Of a stretch of 64,000 nucleotides of DNA, positions 41,023 to 52,190 are shown in pieces (the stretch's first letter is position 1; every line of letters begins with the position of its first letter). The notes beneath the pieces are model-generated. The model was not told where the DNA came from. It saw only the letters and a list, made by a program, of their open reading frames with translations, and ran no database searches. Origin of the DNA: Epiperipatus broadwayi (Eukaryota > Onychophora > Udeonychophora > Euonychophora > Peripatidae); assembly GCA_028023455.1 (NCBI GenBank), contig JAQFVV010006507.1, positions 372,001-436,000 on the forward strand. Direction: 5' to 3'. Made by a program: the position numbers and the translations under genes.

Positions 41023-41383
41023 TACATTTAAACAATCAGACTTTGCTTATTTACATATTTATCAACACACTATTAAAAATAAAATAATGACTTATTTAAT
41101 ATTTAATATTTTATCAAATTCTTTTAAAACAATATCTATCGTTTATTCAAATCTATTAAATATTTTTTTAAAATATTCTTTCTTACTTGATTTAAATTTT
41201 AACTTTTATAATATCATTTAAAATAAACTAAATCTTTTTTATACGTAATATTTTTTAAAACAATATTTTTAAAATCAGACTTAATATTTTACACTAAATA
41301 TCTTTATTTTTTTATCTCGTGATAACTCACGTATTATTTATAAATTTTACAACATGATTTTTTAAAATAGTTATGCAACTTTA

Positions 41384-41454
41384 TTAGACAACTTCCACGC
41401 ATGTGTGTATAACATCTGTTCTTTATAACACAAGAAACGCTTGCCGTCGTCTAA
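41384..41454. repeat. GC-richer U3 block bounded by TTAGAC / GTCTAA
   Basis: A 71-bp block bounded by an inverted repeat, containing CACGCATGTGTG and CGCTTGCCGTCG. It is conserved in the 5' LTR near 48,757-48,828 apart from single changes. It lies upstream of the CCAAT/TATA promoter in minus orientation, so it could be an enhancer. That role is inference. Confidence 0.35.
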
Positions 41455-41866
41455 AAATAAACTAACAATTGCATTTTTAAAATAAATATTTTTAAAATAA
41501 ATAAGATATTATAACAGATTTTAAAATAATTATCCAATATTATTAAAATCAAATATTTATCTTCTATTATAATATTCTTTTATCAATAATAAACATATGT
41601 ATTTAATTTTAACTTGTATTTTTAAACACTTTAAACATTTACTATTAAATTTATTAATGTAGTATTATATAATAATCATCATCATTTTAAATGTCTCTCA
41701 ATATCAATACAATTCCCATATCAAATACTCATAGATTGCCTTAGTTAAACTTATGGTAACATTACCACAAGCAAAATCAACATCACATATTTAAATATAT
41801 CTTAAATTTAAAATTTTCTACTAGATTAACACAAAACTTAAATGGTGACCCATACACAAGGGCACA

Positions 41867-41880
41867 TATTCCCCTCCTTC
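41867..41880 (-). promoter_or_regulatory. Polypurine tract for plus-strand DNA priming
   Basis: On the minus strand this reads GAAGGAGGGGAATA and abuts the TGTGCCC start of the 3' LTR. A purine run directly upstream of the 3' LTR is the standard second-strand primer of LTR retroelements. It stands out because the surroundings are very AT-rich. It fixes the orientation of the element. Confidence 0.85.
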
Positions 41881-42750
41881 GGATAAAATTTTAAGTTTAA
41901 CATCCATTCTTTATTATCTTCAATCCACATTTATCAATTTTATCTTTCTTATCATTTAAATATCATAACACATTACTTTATCACAAAGTTTCATAAAGCA
42001 TTGAAATATCATCTCAAATTTCACTAAGAATACACTTTTAAATAAACTACAATGACTTCTTTACTTTATAAATTAAGTTTCACTTCTCTTTCCTTATCTT
42101 TTAATTAGGTTACTTTCATTTCCCTAATATTTCTACAAATATCAAGTATTTAAATTCTTTTAAATATACCTTTACATAAGCTACTAAAAATACATATTAC
42201 TATAGTTAATACTATATTTTAAACTACTCTATGTATTTTATTTACAACTTATTGCTAGTTTCATTAGCAATCTTATAGCTTATTATTTAGCAAATCTATA
42301 TATTTTTCTTTTAAAGAAATTAACCTGGTTCCCTAAAGATTGATCAATTTTATGACCAATACCATATTATGCATTAATCTTCCATAAGATCTACTTATAG
42401 ATACCTTAAACATATGAGTTTTATACTCTCTAACCTTTATTACTTAGCTTTTTGTTTTAAAAATATCTACTGTAATAGCTAATTCCACATTTATTTAGTC
42501 ATTCTGACAAAACTTATTTCTTTTAAACTATCATTTACATATTTTGTAAATTTCTTCAGCTAAACTTTATTCATCATGCTAATTTATTATATAATAAATT
42601 ATTTCTTTATGTCAAGCACTATATTTAAACATGACATTAAAATATTTATTCACAATAGAAATATTTGTTTTGCAAAAAAAAAAAAAATAATAATATAATG
42701 CCATAACACATTATCAAATACACATCTTTAAGAATTACCTGTCTTAATTA
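41881..42750 (-). other. Element 3' untranslated segment
   Basis: AT-rich DNA between the ORF stop and the polypurine tract. I see no ORF or conserved domain. A 14-bp A run lies near 42,675. Confidence 0.6.
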
Positions 42751-44214
42751 TTAAATATCTTCCTCTCTAAATCTAAACTTTAATTTTCTTTCTCCTTTCT
42801 TAAATCTCACCTTAACTTTTCCTATCTTCTTTCCTTTACTAAGATTATTCTCAAGAAAACCTGTTATAAATTTCTCATGCTTTGGATATTTAAGTCTTAC
42901 TTTTATCCTGCTTAAGTCTTTATTCCAATTAAATTTTCCATTTATAACTTCATTATTTAGTATCAAGTTCCTAATTCCTTCAAATAATATTTCTTTAAAA
43001 ATATCAGCTTGTACATGAATATTTTTATCATCAATAATACATTTAGATATCACTTCTTGTAGTTTATTCTTAAATTTATTACCACTGATATCTATAATTT
43101 TTAATAATTCATGCTCCAATAACTCTAAATACTTTTGCTTTGAAGATTTTGATTTCATCTTTGTAAATCTCCCAAATCTTTTATCATCAACATAATATTT
43201 CTTTAAATTATTAATTTGGTCTATAATTCTTTCTCCAACTAACTTCTCATAGGATTTACACACTCCTATCATTTCATTAATTAATTCTAAATACGCTTTG
43301 GGATTTTCCAGTATTTCTTCATATAATTCATTCCTACTATTAATTATTTTAATAGATTTTATAGGAATCTCTTTTCCATTCTGAACTACATCTTCTTTAA
43401 TACTTCTAACTTCTTCACTAATATGATTTATATCATTCTTTACTTCATAAATTTCATTTTTTACATTTAAATTATTACTCTCTATTTTCTGATCTAACAT
43501 ACTATTTTTTACTTGCCATTTACTATTAGATTCTTCTATTTGCTCTTTCACACCCTTAATTATATTTTCTGACAATTCTCTAAATTTTCTGACTAAAAAT
43601 TCTTCTTTTTTATCATCACTTCTTATTATGTCTAACTTTATAGATTCAAGTACTTCCCCCTGTTTACTCAATCTTTTATCTAGATTATCCATTCTATTTT
43701 CCATTTTTATATTCATATTTTTCATTTCTTCTTTTAAAGACTTACTCTCTTCTTTTACTTCTTTCATATTTATATTTATATTTTTTATTTCATTCCTAAT
43801 AGAATTATTATCTTCTTTTAAAGAATCTAATTTAATATTATTATCTTCTTTCATTTCTTTTATTTCTTCTTTTAAAGAATCTAATTTAATATTATATTTA
43901 TTACTTTCTTTTTCTATTTTTTCTTTTATTTCTTCTTTCATTGAATTCATACTTTGCATCATTATTTTAAAATATTTATCAAAACCAGGCGTTACAGATT
44001 GCTCTACATCTTTTCCAGTTTTCTCTACTTCTTTTCTTACAGTTTTAAAAATTATCTCTTCCTCCTCCTCTATTTCAATATCCATATTTTGAGTATTTTC
44101 TAATACTGTTTCTGAACTTGCTAATTTTTCTATTTCTCTGCTCTCCCCACAACTATTATCTTCTACAACAAAATTTGACATTTCAACTTCTAAATCTTTA
44201 TCCCAATTATTCAT
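42751..44214 (-). CDS. Coiled-coil gag-like protein of the LTR element (487 aa)
   Basis: The only long ORF in the element, starting at ATG (44214) and ending 0.87 kb before the 3' LTR. Residues ~1-60 are acidic, with a glutamate run near residue 50. Residues ~90-290 are a long heptad-rich coiled coil with repeated LKEE/MKE/IK patterns, including a near-duplicated NIKLDSLKE module. Residues ~300-430 look globular, with predicted helices. The C-terminal ~50 residues are strongly basic, with alternating K/R and hydrophobics (KGKKIGKVKVRFKKGERKLK), as in a nucleic-acid binding tail. No CCHC zinc knuckle is present: there are only three cysteines, widely spaced. Position and charge layout suggest a Gag-like structural protein. 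I recognise no named family, so the function is inferred from context. AT-rich codons match the surroundings. The leader from the predicted start is ~4.1 kb, unusually long unless it is spliced. Confidence 0.75.
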   Translation of the reverse strand: MNNWDKDLEVEMSNFVVEDNSCGESREIEKLASSETVLENTQNMDIEIEEEEEIIFKTVRKEVEKTGKDVEQSVTPGFDKYFKIMMQSMNSMKEEIKEKIEKESNKYNIKLDSLKEEIKEMKEDNNIKLDSLKEDNNSIRNEIKNININMKEVKEESKSLKEEMKNMNIKMENRMDNLDKRLSKQGEVLESIKLDIIRSDDKKEEFLVRKFRELSENIIKGVKEQIEESNSKWQVKNSMLDQKIESNNLNVKNEIYEVKNDINHISEEVRSIKEDVVQNGKEIPIKSIKIINSRNELYEEILENPKAYLELINEMIGVCKSYEKLVGERIIDQINNLKKYYVDDKRFGRFTKMKSKSSKQKYLELLEHELLKIIDISGNKFKNKLQEVISKCIIDDKNIHVQADIFKEILFEGIRNLILNNEVINGKFNWNKDLSRIKVRLKYPKHEKFITGFLENNLSKGKKIGKVKVRFKKGERKLKFRFREEDI

Positions 44215-45020
44215 TTTTATATTTTTTAAAAATTCAATCCTAACAATATGCAGTACTTATTATTTTATATTTTTTAAAATACAATTCCCCATCAACCTTC
44301 CCATCTCCACTCAACTCACTATTACAATTAATCATATAATAGTATCCTCAAAACCCTACACTACTTATTATTAAATAATTATATAAATTTCAATAACAAA
44401 ATTGTGTCATATCATTTAGTTTTACACCTATGACTCACAGACAATTTGCACATAATATATGATATTAAATATCCATTTAAAATATTTCCAGAATTGATAT
44501 GGTCATATTATAAAATAACTATTTGCCACATTTCTATAATTTATTGTTTTATTAACTTAAAATCAACATAGTATTTAATTTCAAAGAATAATCATATTAT
44601 AGATACCACATGAAAATATAATAATTTTACTAATAAAATTCTATTCTAATTTCTATTTTAATTTTATAATCAATATCTAATCAATTATAAATATTGTCAT
44701 AAAATACTAACTATTTCTGTTTAATAAATATAATACTCATTAACTCCTAAATTATACATTTTAACATATACACTATTTTTATTAACTAATTATATACCTA
44801 TCACTTTATTCTCCTAACATATACTAATCCTAAAATTACGTATATCCTAATCTCTAATTAAATATCTAGCCTAAAACGTTGTGGCCAAAAACTTTCTTGA
44901 CCACCTATCGGGCTGATAAAATTATAACTCTAACATATCAAACCGATAACGTTTGGATATCAAAATCCTACTTAAACGTATTGTGCCAATAACGTTGAGC
45001 GCCAAAATCTTCCTACCCTT
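44215..45020 (-). other. Element 5' leader with repeated AACGTT-type modules
   Basis: Non-coding leader between the 5' LTR and the ATG. Near its LTR end (44,877-45,004, minus strand) three related modules occur: TTTTGGCGCTCAACGTT, TTTTGATATCCAAACGTT and TTTTTGGCCACAACGTT. The first overlaps the candidate primer site. The rest is AT-rich with no recognisable gene. Confidence 0.55.
44987..45004 (-). promoter_or_regulatory. Candidate primer-binding site (tRNA-Lys type)
   Basis: On the minus strand, 16 nt after the 5' LTR end, the sequence reads TGGCGCTCAACGTT. From memory, the primer site complementary to animal tRNA-Lys(CUU) starts TGGCGCCCAACGT, so 12 of the first 13 positions agree. Similarity falls off in the last five. 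The 16-nt spacing from the LTR is longer than usual, which lowers confidence. Related AACGTT-containing modules recur further downstream (to ~44,877). Confidence 0.6.
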
Positions 45021-48000
45021 TGTACCCTTACTTCTTGATATATAAAATAGTTTAAAATACAACTAGCTCAGTTACATTATTATGCTTAATTAAAATTTGC
45101 ATATCTATCTTTAATATACTTTTATATTATCATATCTTAATTAAATTTATTATCAATCATCAAAATCAATATAGTTCTAGATTATACTAATTAAATAAGT
45201 ATTTATAAAATTATGAGACTGCGAAGTAAAGTTACAAAGTAATAAGCAGATTTACACTGAGTCAATATCTCCCAAGATACTGTCTCAATGGCATAAGAAT
45301 ACTACCACTACCTTATCATCTTATCACTACATCTATAGCATTCTTATGACTTTTAAAATGAAATAAATTATCTTCAATAATACTAAAATAATTCCTAACT
45401 TTTAACTTAAAAATATAATTAAATAATCTCAGGTTCTTCTAAGTTTTAAAATAACAATAAATTATGTAAATAAGTATGATGTGGGATTTTATATCAAACT
45501 TAAATACACCTAACTTATTTTAATAATAATAATAAATAATACTAATCTTAGAGTGTAATTTAATCTCATCTATTTCTATTATATAATCAATCATTAAATG
45601 AATAAACAATCATATGTATATCTTTTATTTCATATGGTATCTTAATTTTGGAATAGATCAAAATCTTATACTTAATAATCCGTGGCAATAAACAATATTG
45701 TATTCTTATAATGTGCATTATAATCATCTTATGACCATTGCAATATTTTATGTTCATGTCAATCAATTCTTATAAAATAATGTTAAGCAAATATTGTATT
45801 CATTTCTAAATAATAATAACAAATTCATTTTTGTGCAAATATTATGTTTATTTCAAATCATCTGATGTCAAATGCTGTGGTGAAAAATAATGAAACTCGA
45901 CACACTTTTTAAAACAAATTAACAAATTTATTTACAATAACTTCAAATAAAATTTATTTACACTATTTACAGTTTAGAATTTATGATAACAAATAAAATA
46001 AAGATAAGAAATACAAATATAAGAGGCTTACACTGTTATTAATCTATGTACTCAATAAGTAATTATACATTCCTTCAAATGCTATATTAATAATATTCAG
46101 TGTGTTTTTCCAAAAACTTAGATTGTTAAAATAAATGGTAGTAAACTTTAATTATTACAAATAATAATATATGTCAAGACTATTTATGTAGCATGTGTAA
46201 ACAATGAAGCTTTACTAATTAAATAGCTACATTAATTAAGTATTACCATTTATAATATATTATCATGTATTCACTTTGTTATTAGCATTGCCTAATAGCT
46301 TTATATAAAATTAATATGTCTTTGTAATATAAAACAAATAATTGACTATAATTATATTTCACTTAATGTAATTCCGGTTGTATGTTTTATTAAATATGCA
46401 TTACATATCTGTACTGTTCAAATACTATTATTTAAATCATTTATCAATTTTAAATTCATAAAGCATTACATAAGATAAATTGTATGATTCTTCTCTATGT
46501 AAAAACAAAAAAATCATTACTTTACTTTATGTGTTATTTTAATCTTTTCTAATAAATTACTATCTATAAAACATATTCTAAACTTATCTAAAACCTCCGG
46601 AAAAACGAACATCAACTTTAAATAAAATATTCATCATCCAAATTCCTTATACTACCTTATCTATACTTAGTAAACTTTCAATCTAAATATAAGCTTCTAC
46701 CTAAAACGTACTTAACTAATCCAATAAAACAAAATATATAAAAAAAAATATAGACTTTTAAAATCCTTTTCTGACTTGCAAAAATAAAATAATTACTTAG
46801 ATAAATAATAAACATCATTCTAATACTAAACATAAATAAAATATCAAAATTATTTATAAAAGAATCATATAATTATTTCGAAGCTTCTTACGTATTGTTG
46901 TGTCATGTTTATATTATAAATTAAAAAAAATTATGCATATTTAAATAAAATTCGTTGCTAATATAATGTATGTGTTTTCTTAAAAATATCTATACATTCA
47001 TTCTGTAACAACATAATTTTTAGTTGATGTAAAGAAAAACATATTAAATACATCAAAATTATTATATAATGTTTTACCATAACAATAATAATGTCCATTC
47101 TGCTATCCAGTATTCTTCGGAATTTGCAGCTTCAGAAAACAAAATAATACACATTCATACTCACAACATTCACTAAAATATTCCGTGTTATATTAATTAT
47201 AAAAATAAATTTATGTAATTAATTATTATATTATTTTTTAGTTATTATTTAATAAATGTACCTAACCTACTTATAATAGTTTAATAATATTTTAAATTTT
47301 ATGTTAAATAAATAAAATAAAAAAATCATATTACATATTTCCAACGACGTCTTCTGTTCTACCATAAAAGTTCCAATAAATCCTAGGCATAAAGTCAATA
47401 AAACACTATTTCTTGTTCCGTTGTATCACGTGTTTCTTGAAAGTTTATATAAAAATGATAACGTTTATTTTTTTAAAAAAAATAATAAGTTCCCATAAAA
47501 AATAAAATTAAAATAATAGTTTATAAGTTCTCTTTCTGGATCCAGTTCTTCATAAAATATTGTACAAAAGTTATTATTTCTAAATTAATTTATAATTGTT
47601 GAATTATTTTCATTTAATTACTTCCATTAACTTAGCTCGGCCTGATTTGGTTTGGCCTGGACATCCACGTATTACTTGCGCATTTTTCAAAACAATATAT
47701 CTAGGTAAGAATCTATTTTTCCATCTATAATGGCCAGCGTTTAGATTACTTCAATAAAATAATTTTATTATATTACGATTTTTAAAATACTTATAATATA
47801 TTTGCCTTTTCAAATTATCAATATTTAGTCTATTAAGCATAAAGACTTAACAAGGCAAGTATTTATTTAAAATTACTACTGCTTCTTATATCTTTCCTTA
47901 AGATATATATATTTTATTTCTATAATTTGTCAAAAAATACTTTCTTTCTACAGAAGTATTTATATCTCTTTAAAATATCTATTAATAATAGACAATAATA

Positions 48001-49275
48001 ATTCAATTTTTAAAACTGTTTATAGTCCAAAATACTACTTTTCTCCATCTTATAGTTTTCTGTACTAATCCAGCGTCTGTTACTTTTCTAGCATAAAGTT
48101 TCTGATATATTTCTACGATACGTGATGTTTCCATGATTATTCGTACGTAAATTAAGTTTCGATATTGAGAAGACCAATAGGGAATATTAAAATTTCTACT
48201 GCATATTCATTACTTTAAAATATTATAAATTATTCAATAACACTCTTATGATTTTACAACTGATTTTAAGAGCGTTTATACATTTACTTGGCTATTTTCT
48301 TAATAGCACGATTAACTTAGAAATTTAATTACAGAGAGCCCTCTTCAACAATTGAATCCAGCTTTTATACTGGAAGAGACTCCTCATCTGATTGGTACAT
48401 TTAAACAATCAGACTTTGCTTATTTACATATTTATCAACACACTATTAAAAATAAAATAATGACTTATTTAATATTTAATATTTTATCAAATTCTTTTAA
48501 AACAATATTTATTGTTTATTTAAATCTATTAAACATTCTTTTGAAATATTCTTTCTCACTTGATTTAAATCTTAACTTTTATAAGATCATTTTAAAATAA
48601 ATTAAGTCTTTTTAAATACGTTATATTTTTAAAACAATACTTTTAAAATCAGACTTAATATTTTACACTAAATATCTTTATTTTTTATCTCGTGATAACT
48701 CACGTATTATTTATAAATTTTACAACATGATTTTTTTAAAATAATTATGCAACTTTATTAGACAACTTCCACGCATGTGTGTGTAACATCTGTTCTTTAT
48801 AACACAAGAAACGCTTGCCGTCGTCTAAAAAGAAACTAACAATTGCATTTTTAAAATAAATATTTTTAAAATAAATAAGATATTATAATAGATTTTAAAA
48901 TAATTATTCGATATTATTAAAATCAAATATCAATCTTCTATTTAAGTACTTACAATAATTAAAATATTTATATTCATTTATAACATTATTTTATCAACAA
49001 TAAATATATACATTTAATTTTAACTTGTATTTTTTAAACACTTTAAACATTTACTATTAAATTTATTAATGCAGTATTATATAATAATCATCATCATTTT
49101 AAATGTCTCTCAATATCAATACAATTCACATATCAAACACCCATAGATTGCCTTAGTTAAACTTATGGTAACATTACCACAAGCAAAATCAACATCACAT
49201 TTTTAAATATATCTTAAATTTAAAATTTTCTACTAGATCAGCACAAAACTTAAATGGTGACCCATACACAAGGGC

Positions 49276-49278
<3 letters not shown>
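45021..49278 (-). repeat. 5' LTR (minus-strand orientation), 4258 bp
   Basis: Starts (minus) TGTGCCC at 49278 and ends GGGTACA at 45021. It is AT-rich and has no credible ORF. It contains the CCAAT/TATA promoter at 48362-48395, which puts a predicted start near 48338. U3 would be ~0.94 kb and R+U5 ~3.3 kb. It aligns with the other LTR throughout, with scattered substitutions and short indels. Confidence 0.92.
48362..48395 (-). promoter_or_regulatory. LTR promoter: CCAAT box and TATA box
   Basis: Minus strand: ACCAATCAGA (CCAAT at 48391-48395), then TATAAAAG (48369-48362) 21 bp downstream. The expected start is ~48338, in GAGGGCTCTCTG. The block is nearly identical in the other LTR (TATA 40989-40996, CCAAT 41018-41022). 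Orientation agrees with the gag-like ORF. TATA-like strings are common in AT-rich DNA, but the pairing with CCAAT and its conservation support it. Confidence 0.65.

Positions 49279-49329
<51 letters not shown>
49279..49329. repeat. (AT)n tract, right flank of LTR element
   Basis: About 25 AT dinucleotides directly after the LTR terminus (GGGCACA). It is the continuation of the tract interrupted by the element. Confidence 0.9.
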
Positions 49330-49335
<6 letters not shown>

Positions 49336-51840
49336 ATTTTTATATTTTGCCTTTTTAAGAGAAAGCACTTTAAAAATTAATTAAACACACAAATTCATTT
49401 TATATGGCAGAACAAAAATTACATATACATTTTTGTTAACAAAAACATTTAAATATATACCCAACACCAATACAATAATTTATATTACCGGTAAAATCGG
49501 AAATGTGTATGTCTTTTTTATGAGATATTCTTATGGTTATTTTAATGCACTTCATGATCTGTGTCCAGCATCAGACATTTGGTTAGGCAGGAAAAATGTT
49601 CTAACACTGACCCTTCATTTGATATTAAGTCATTACAGTTCCAGCAACACAGAAAAACGATGAGAGAGAAAGAGAAAAAGATCTACTTGGCCATTTCAAT
49701 TACAGTGCATGAAAAATTCTTTCTTTAAAATTGCTTTAAAGGTTTGTGGTTAATATACTCTTCTTTACAAGAACAGTGGGAGAAATAATTTTTTGATTAT
49801 AATAAATATGTAATAAATCAATATAAATATAAGTGTACCAAACTAAATTAAATTAATTTAAATATAGAAATTAAATCTATTGTCATTTTACCTTTCTCTT
49901 GTCCTAAAATACCCAAACATGTTTAAATAAAGAGTCAACTAAAATTATTATTACAACAAATTTTTTTAACATAAACACATATAAAACTTCCAATCTTACA
50001 AAATAAAAAAAAACATCCATATTTTTATATAATAAAATTATATATATATATATCGAACCAACCCAATGAAATAATAAACAACATACTTTGAACAACAAAC
50101 AATGAAATAGCGACTAACTTCCACTACTTCTATTTATATTATTTAACACTCGTTACCTAACTTCTCTTAACACTATATAAAACTTACTATTTAAAATCTA
50201 CCACTTAAACTTACGGTAAATAACAAACACTAAGCATTGACAAATAAAATACTAACTAATATTTTATGATATTTTGTCCTTTTAAATTTTCCTTACAGAA
50301 ATGGTTGGTTTTCAGGCAATGTGTCTACTATTATTGATAGCGAACTATTAATAACATTCAACACTAAACTACCAACATAAATACTGATCAAATAAACACT
50401 TTATTATTATTTTTTAAAGAAGAAAGAAAATCCCTTGGCTGCCAGCTATTTACATTAGAATTAGCTTGTCCATCTGATCAGCATAATCCAGTGCCTGAAA
50501 TGTCCACTAGCTCAATGAGTTCCAATCACCCATTAATAAACAAACAAAAGGTATATCTTAAATGCCCACCTGTTGTAACCTGCTATTATTTTTTAAAACT
50601 AAAATAATTTTCCACCGAACCATTCTAAATAATACTTCACTTTTTTAAAACTAATAATAACAACATTACACTGAATGCTAAAAATTTATAGATTTAACTT
50701 AGTGAATCTTTTCTAAAATACTATTATTAATGATTGGATTTTTTCCTCCTACTCTTATTAAGGAAATAAATATTTATACTTACCCGCACGTATCAGAAGT
50801 AAACATAAATGTTTTTAAGACAAAATAATTTAAATGTTTTACATTATTTAAAAATAAATGCATCATTTTATCTTATAATGAAACCCACTAACACTTCTTT
50901 TTTAAAGATTAAAATAAGCATTTAAATATATTACTTGAGCAAATAAAATATACGCACCTTACATCATATTTTACTACTATTATTTTTTTAAGTTTAAAAT
51001 TAAAAATCAAATCACACAACCATGCATGCCAAAAATATTATTTAATAGAAGCTGCTTATACTTATTTTATTATCACAAAATAGTATTTTTTAAATTTTAG
51101 AGTTTTTTTTTTTTTAAGTTTAATTCAAAAAGTTCAAAAGTTCTTTTAATAAAGTCTATCTTTATTTTCAAAGGAAATTGGAAATGTTTAGATATCAAAG
51201 TCAAATAATTACCTAGGTTTTTAAATATGACAGAAACAGTACAATGGAATTATTTTTTAACTCATCGATGACTGGTAAATAATCTTGGTAGATCCTGTGT
51301 CCTGATATTTTCATGGTTGGTTTGGTGTTCCCTGCACTCCTCTGTCCATGTAGTCTATTTTAATATGATTACCTTCTGAACTAATCACATATCTTAGATG
51401 CGTTGAGAGCGGCTTTTCGGTCAACTGTAAATACGTTGTTTTTTCAACAATGCATCATTTTTGGAAATATTACTTCAAAAATATTTTATTAAAATGAGAA
51501 AGTCCGAAGCAAGAATGAACAAAAACTGAGCTATTTATACTTTTTTAAACAATGGAAAATTTTATTTTTAGCAGCAGCATTCCTCTTGTGAAATAAAATC
51601 AGCTTCTAGCATCTACATTTTATTAAAAATTGCATACACACATGCATATATATTTAATTATTTATTATAAAATAAAACGAAATATCTTTATTATTTTATT
51701 AAAAATTCATTTAAAAAATATTAAATCATTTATTTATTACAAGATTTTTTTCCTTCTTTTAAAGAAAAAAAAATCTTTTATTTTAAACAGCTTATCATTT
51801 TAAACAACGGTACTTTCTTATTTTCTGTCCTGCCACTGCT
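49330..51840. other. AT-rich intergenic DNA without recognisable gene
   Basis: Many T/A runs and in-frame stops on both strands. The short reading frames at 49433-49663 (+, non-ATG start) and 49904-50098 (-) have no recognisable domain and lie in low-complexity context. More balanced composition occurs at about 49,540-49,700, 50,430-50,530 and 51,270-51,430, but I cannot assign these. Confidence 0.5.
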
Positions 51841-51880
51841 AGAAATGTCATTTCTGCAAAAATTGGAGAAAATATTCAGA

Positions 51881-52190
51881 GTAGGGGGCCAAAAAGCAGA
51901 CGATGCAACTTCTGGCCCCTAGATGACGCTGTTCACCATGTGTTTGGACAGCAACAGCATGCCATGTGGCCAAAAGCAGACAATGCAAAGTTCCAGCCGC
52001 TAGATGGCACTGTTCACCATGCGTACACACAGGAACATTATGCCAAGTAGCAGCCAGCACTACTGCCCGCTAGGTGGTGCTGTTAGCCATAGGTAAACCA
52101 ATCCAGTTCACATCATCTGCTAAACAGCGACTACCCAGCATTCTAGCCCAGAAGGTGGCGCTGTTTCTCCACACCATGCGCAGAAAAACA
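51881..52190 (+). repeat. GC-richer minisatellite with four CTCF-like motifs
   Basis: About four degenerate units of 70-82 bp, the first two starting with GGCCAAAA(A)GCAGAC (51887, 51968). Each unit contains a same-strand motif: CCCCTAGATGACGC (51916), CCGCTAGATGGCAC (51997), CCGCTAGGTGGTGC (52067), CCAGAAGGTGGCGC (52148), each followed by TG. The bilaterian CTCF consensus, from memory, is CCASNAGRKGGCRS. The fourth fits fully, the second has one mismatch, and the first and third have two each. The block is far more GC-rich than its surroundings. It could be an insulator-like cluster or a fragment of a dispersed repeat. Confidence 0.6.

Larger units (their letters stand above)
37660..41866 (-). 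repeat. 3' LTR (minus-strand orientation), 4207 bp
   Basis: Direct repeat of 45021-49278. It begins (minus) TGTGCCC immediately after the polypurine tract and ends GGGTACA against the (TA)n tract. Its divergence from the 5' LTR is patchy: the first ~320 bp (37660 onward) show about one difference, whereas ~39,000-39,330 show many substitutions and indels against ~46,364-46,700. Confidence 0.92.
37660..49278 (-). mobile_element. Non-autonomous LTR retrotransposon with 4.2-kb LTRs and a gag-like ORF
   Basis: An 11.6-kb element bounded by two long direct repeats (37660-41866 and 45021-49278). Read on the minus strand, each starts TGTGCCCTT and ends AAGGGTACA, so it has TG...CA ends and imperfect terminal inverted repeats. 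The only large ORF, a polypurine tract and a primer-site-like sequence all agree on minus-strand orientation. The internal part is only ~3.15 kb, with no reverse transcriptase, integrase or protease visible. It therefore probably depends on proteins supplied by another element, like plant LARD or TR-GAG elements. LTRs are usually 0.2-2 kb; here they make up nearly three quarters of the element. It sits in a (TA)n tract at the edge of the satellite. The family is unknown to me. Confidence 0.9.

Noticed and set aside
40979-41221. 80-aa plus-strand frame, repeated in the other LTR (48352-48600)
   Set aside because: It starts with TTG, overlaps the minus-strand CCAAT/TATA promoter, and is duplicated only because the LTRs are duplicated. 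The composition is that of AT-rich non-coding DNA.
43628-44092. 154-aa plus-strand ORF opposite the gag-like gene
   Set aside because: Its Ser/Phe/Ile-rich sequence is the antisense shadow of the Glu/Lys-rich coiled coil on the minus strand.
51848-52060. 70-aa minus-strand ORF with repeated THGEQ.HL motifs
   Set aside because: The amino-acid repeat simply reflects the minisatellite units. There is no recognisable domain or gene context.
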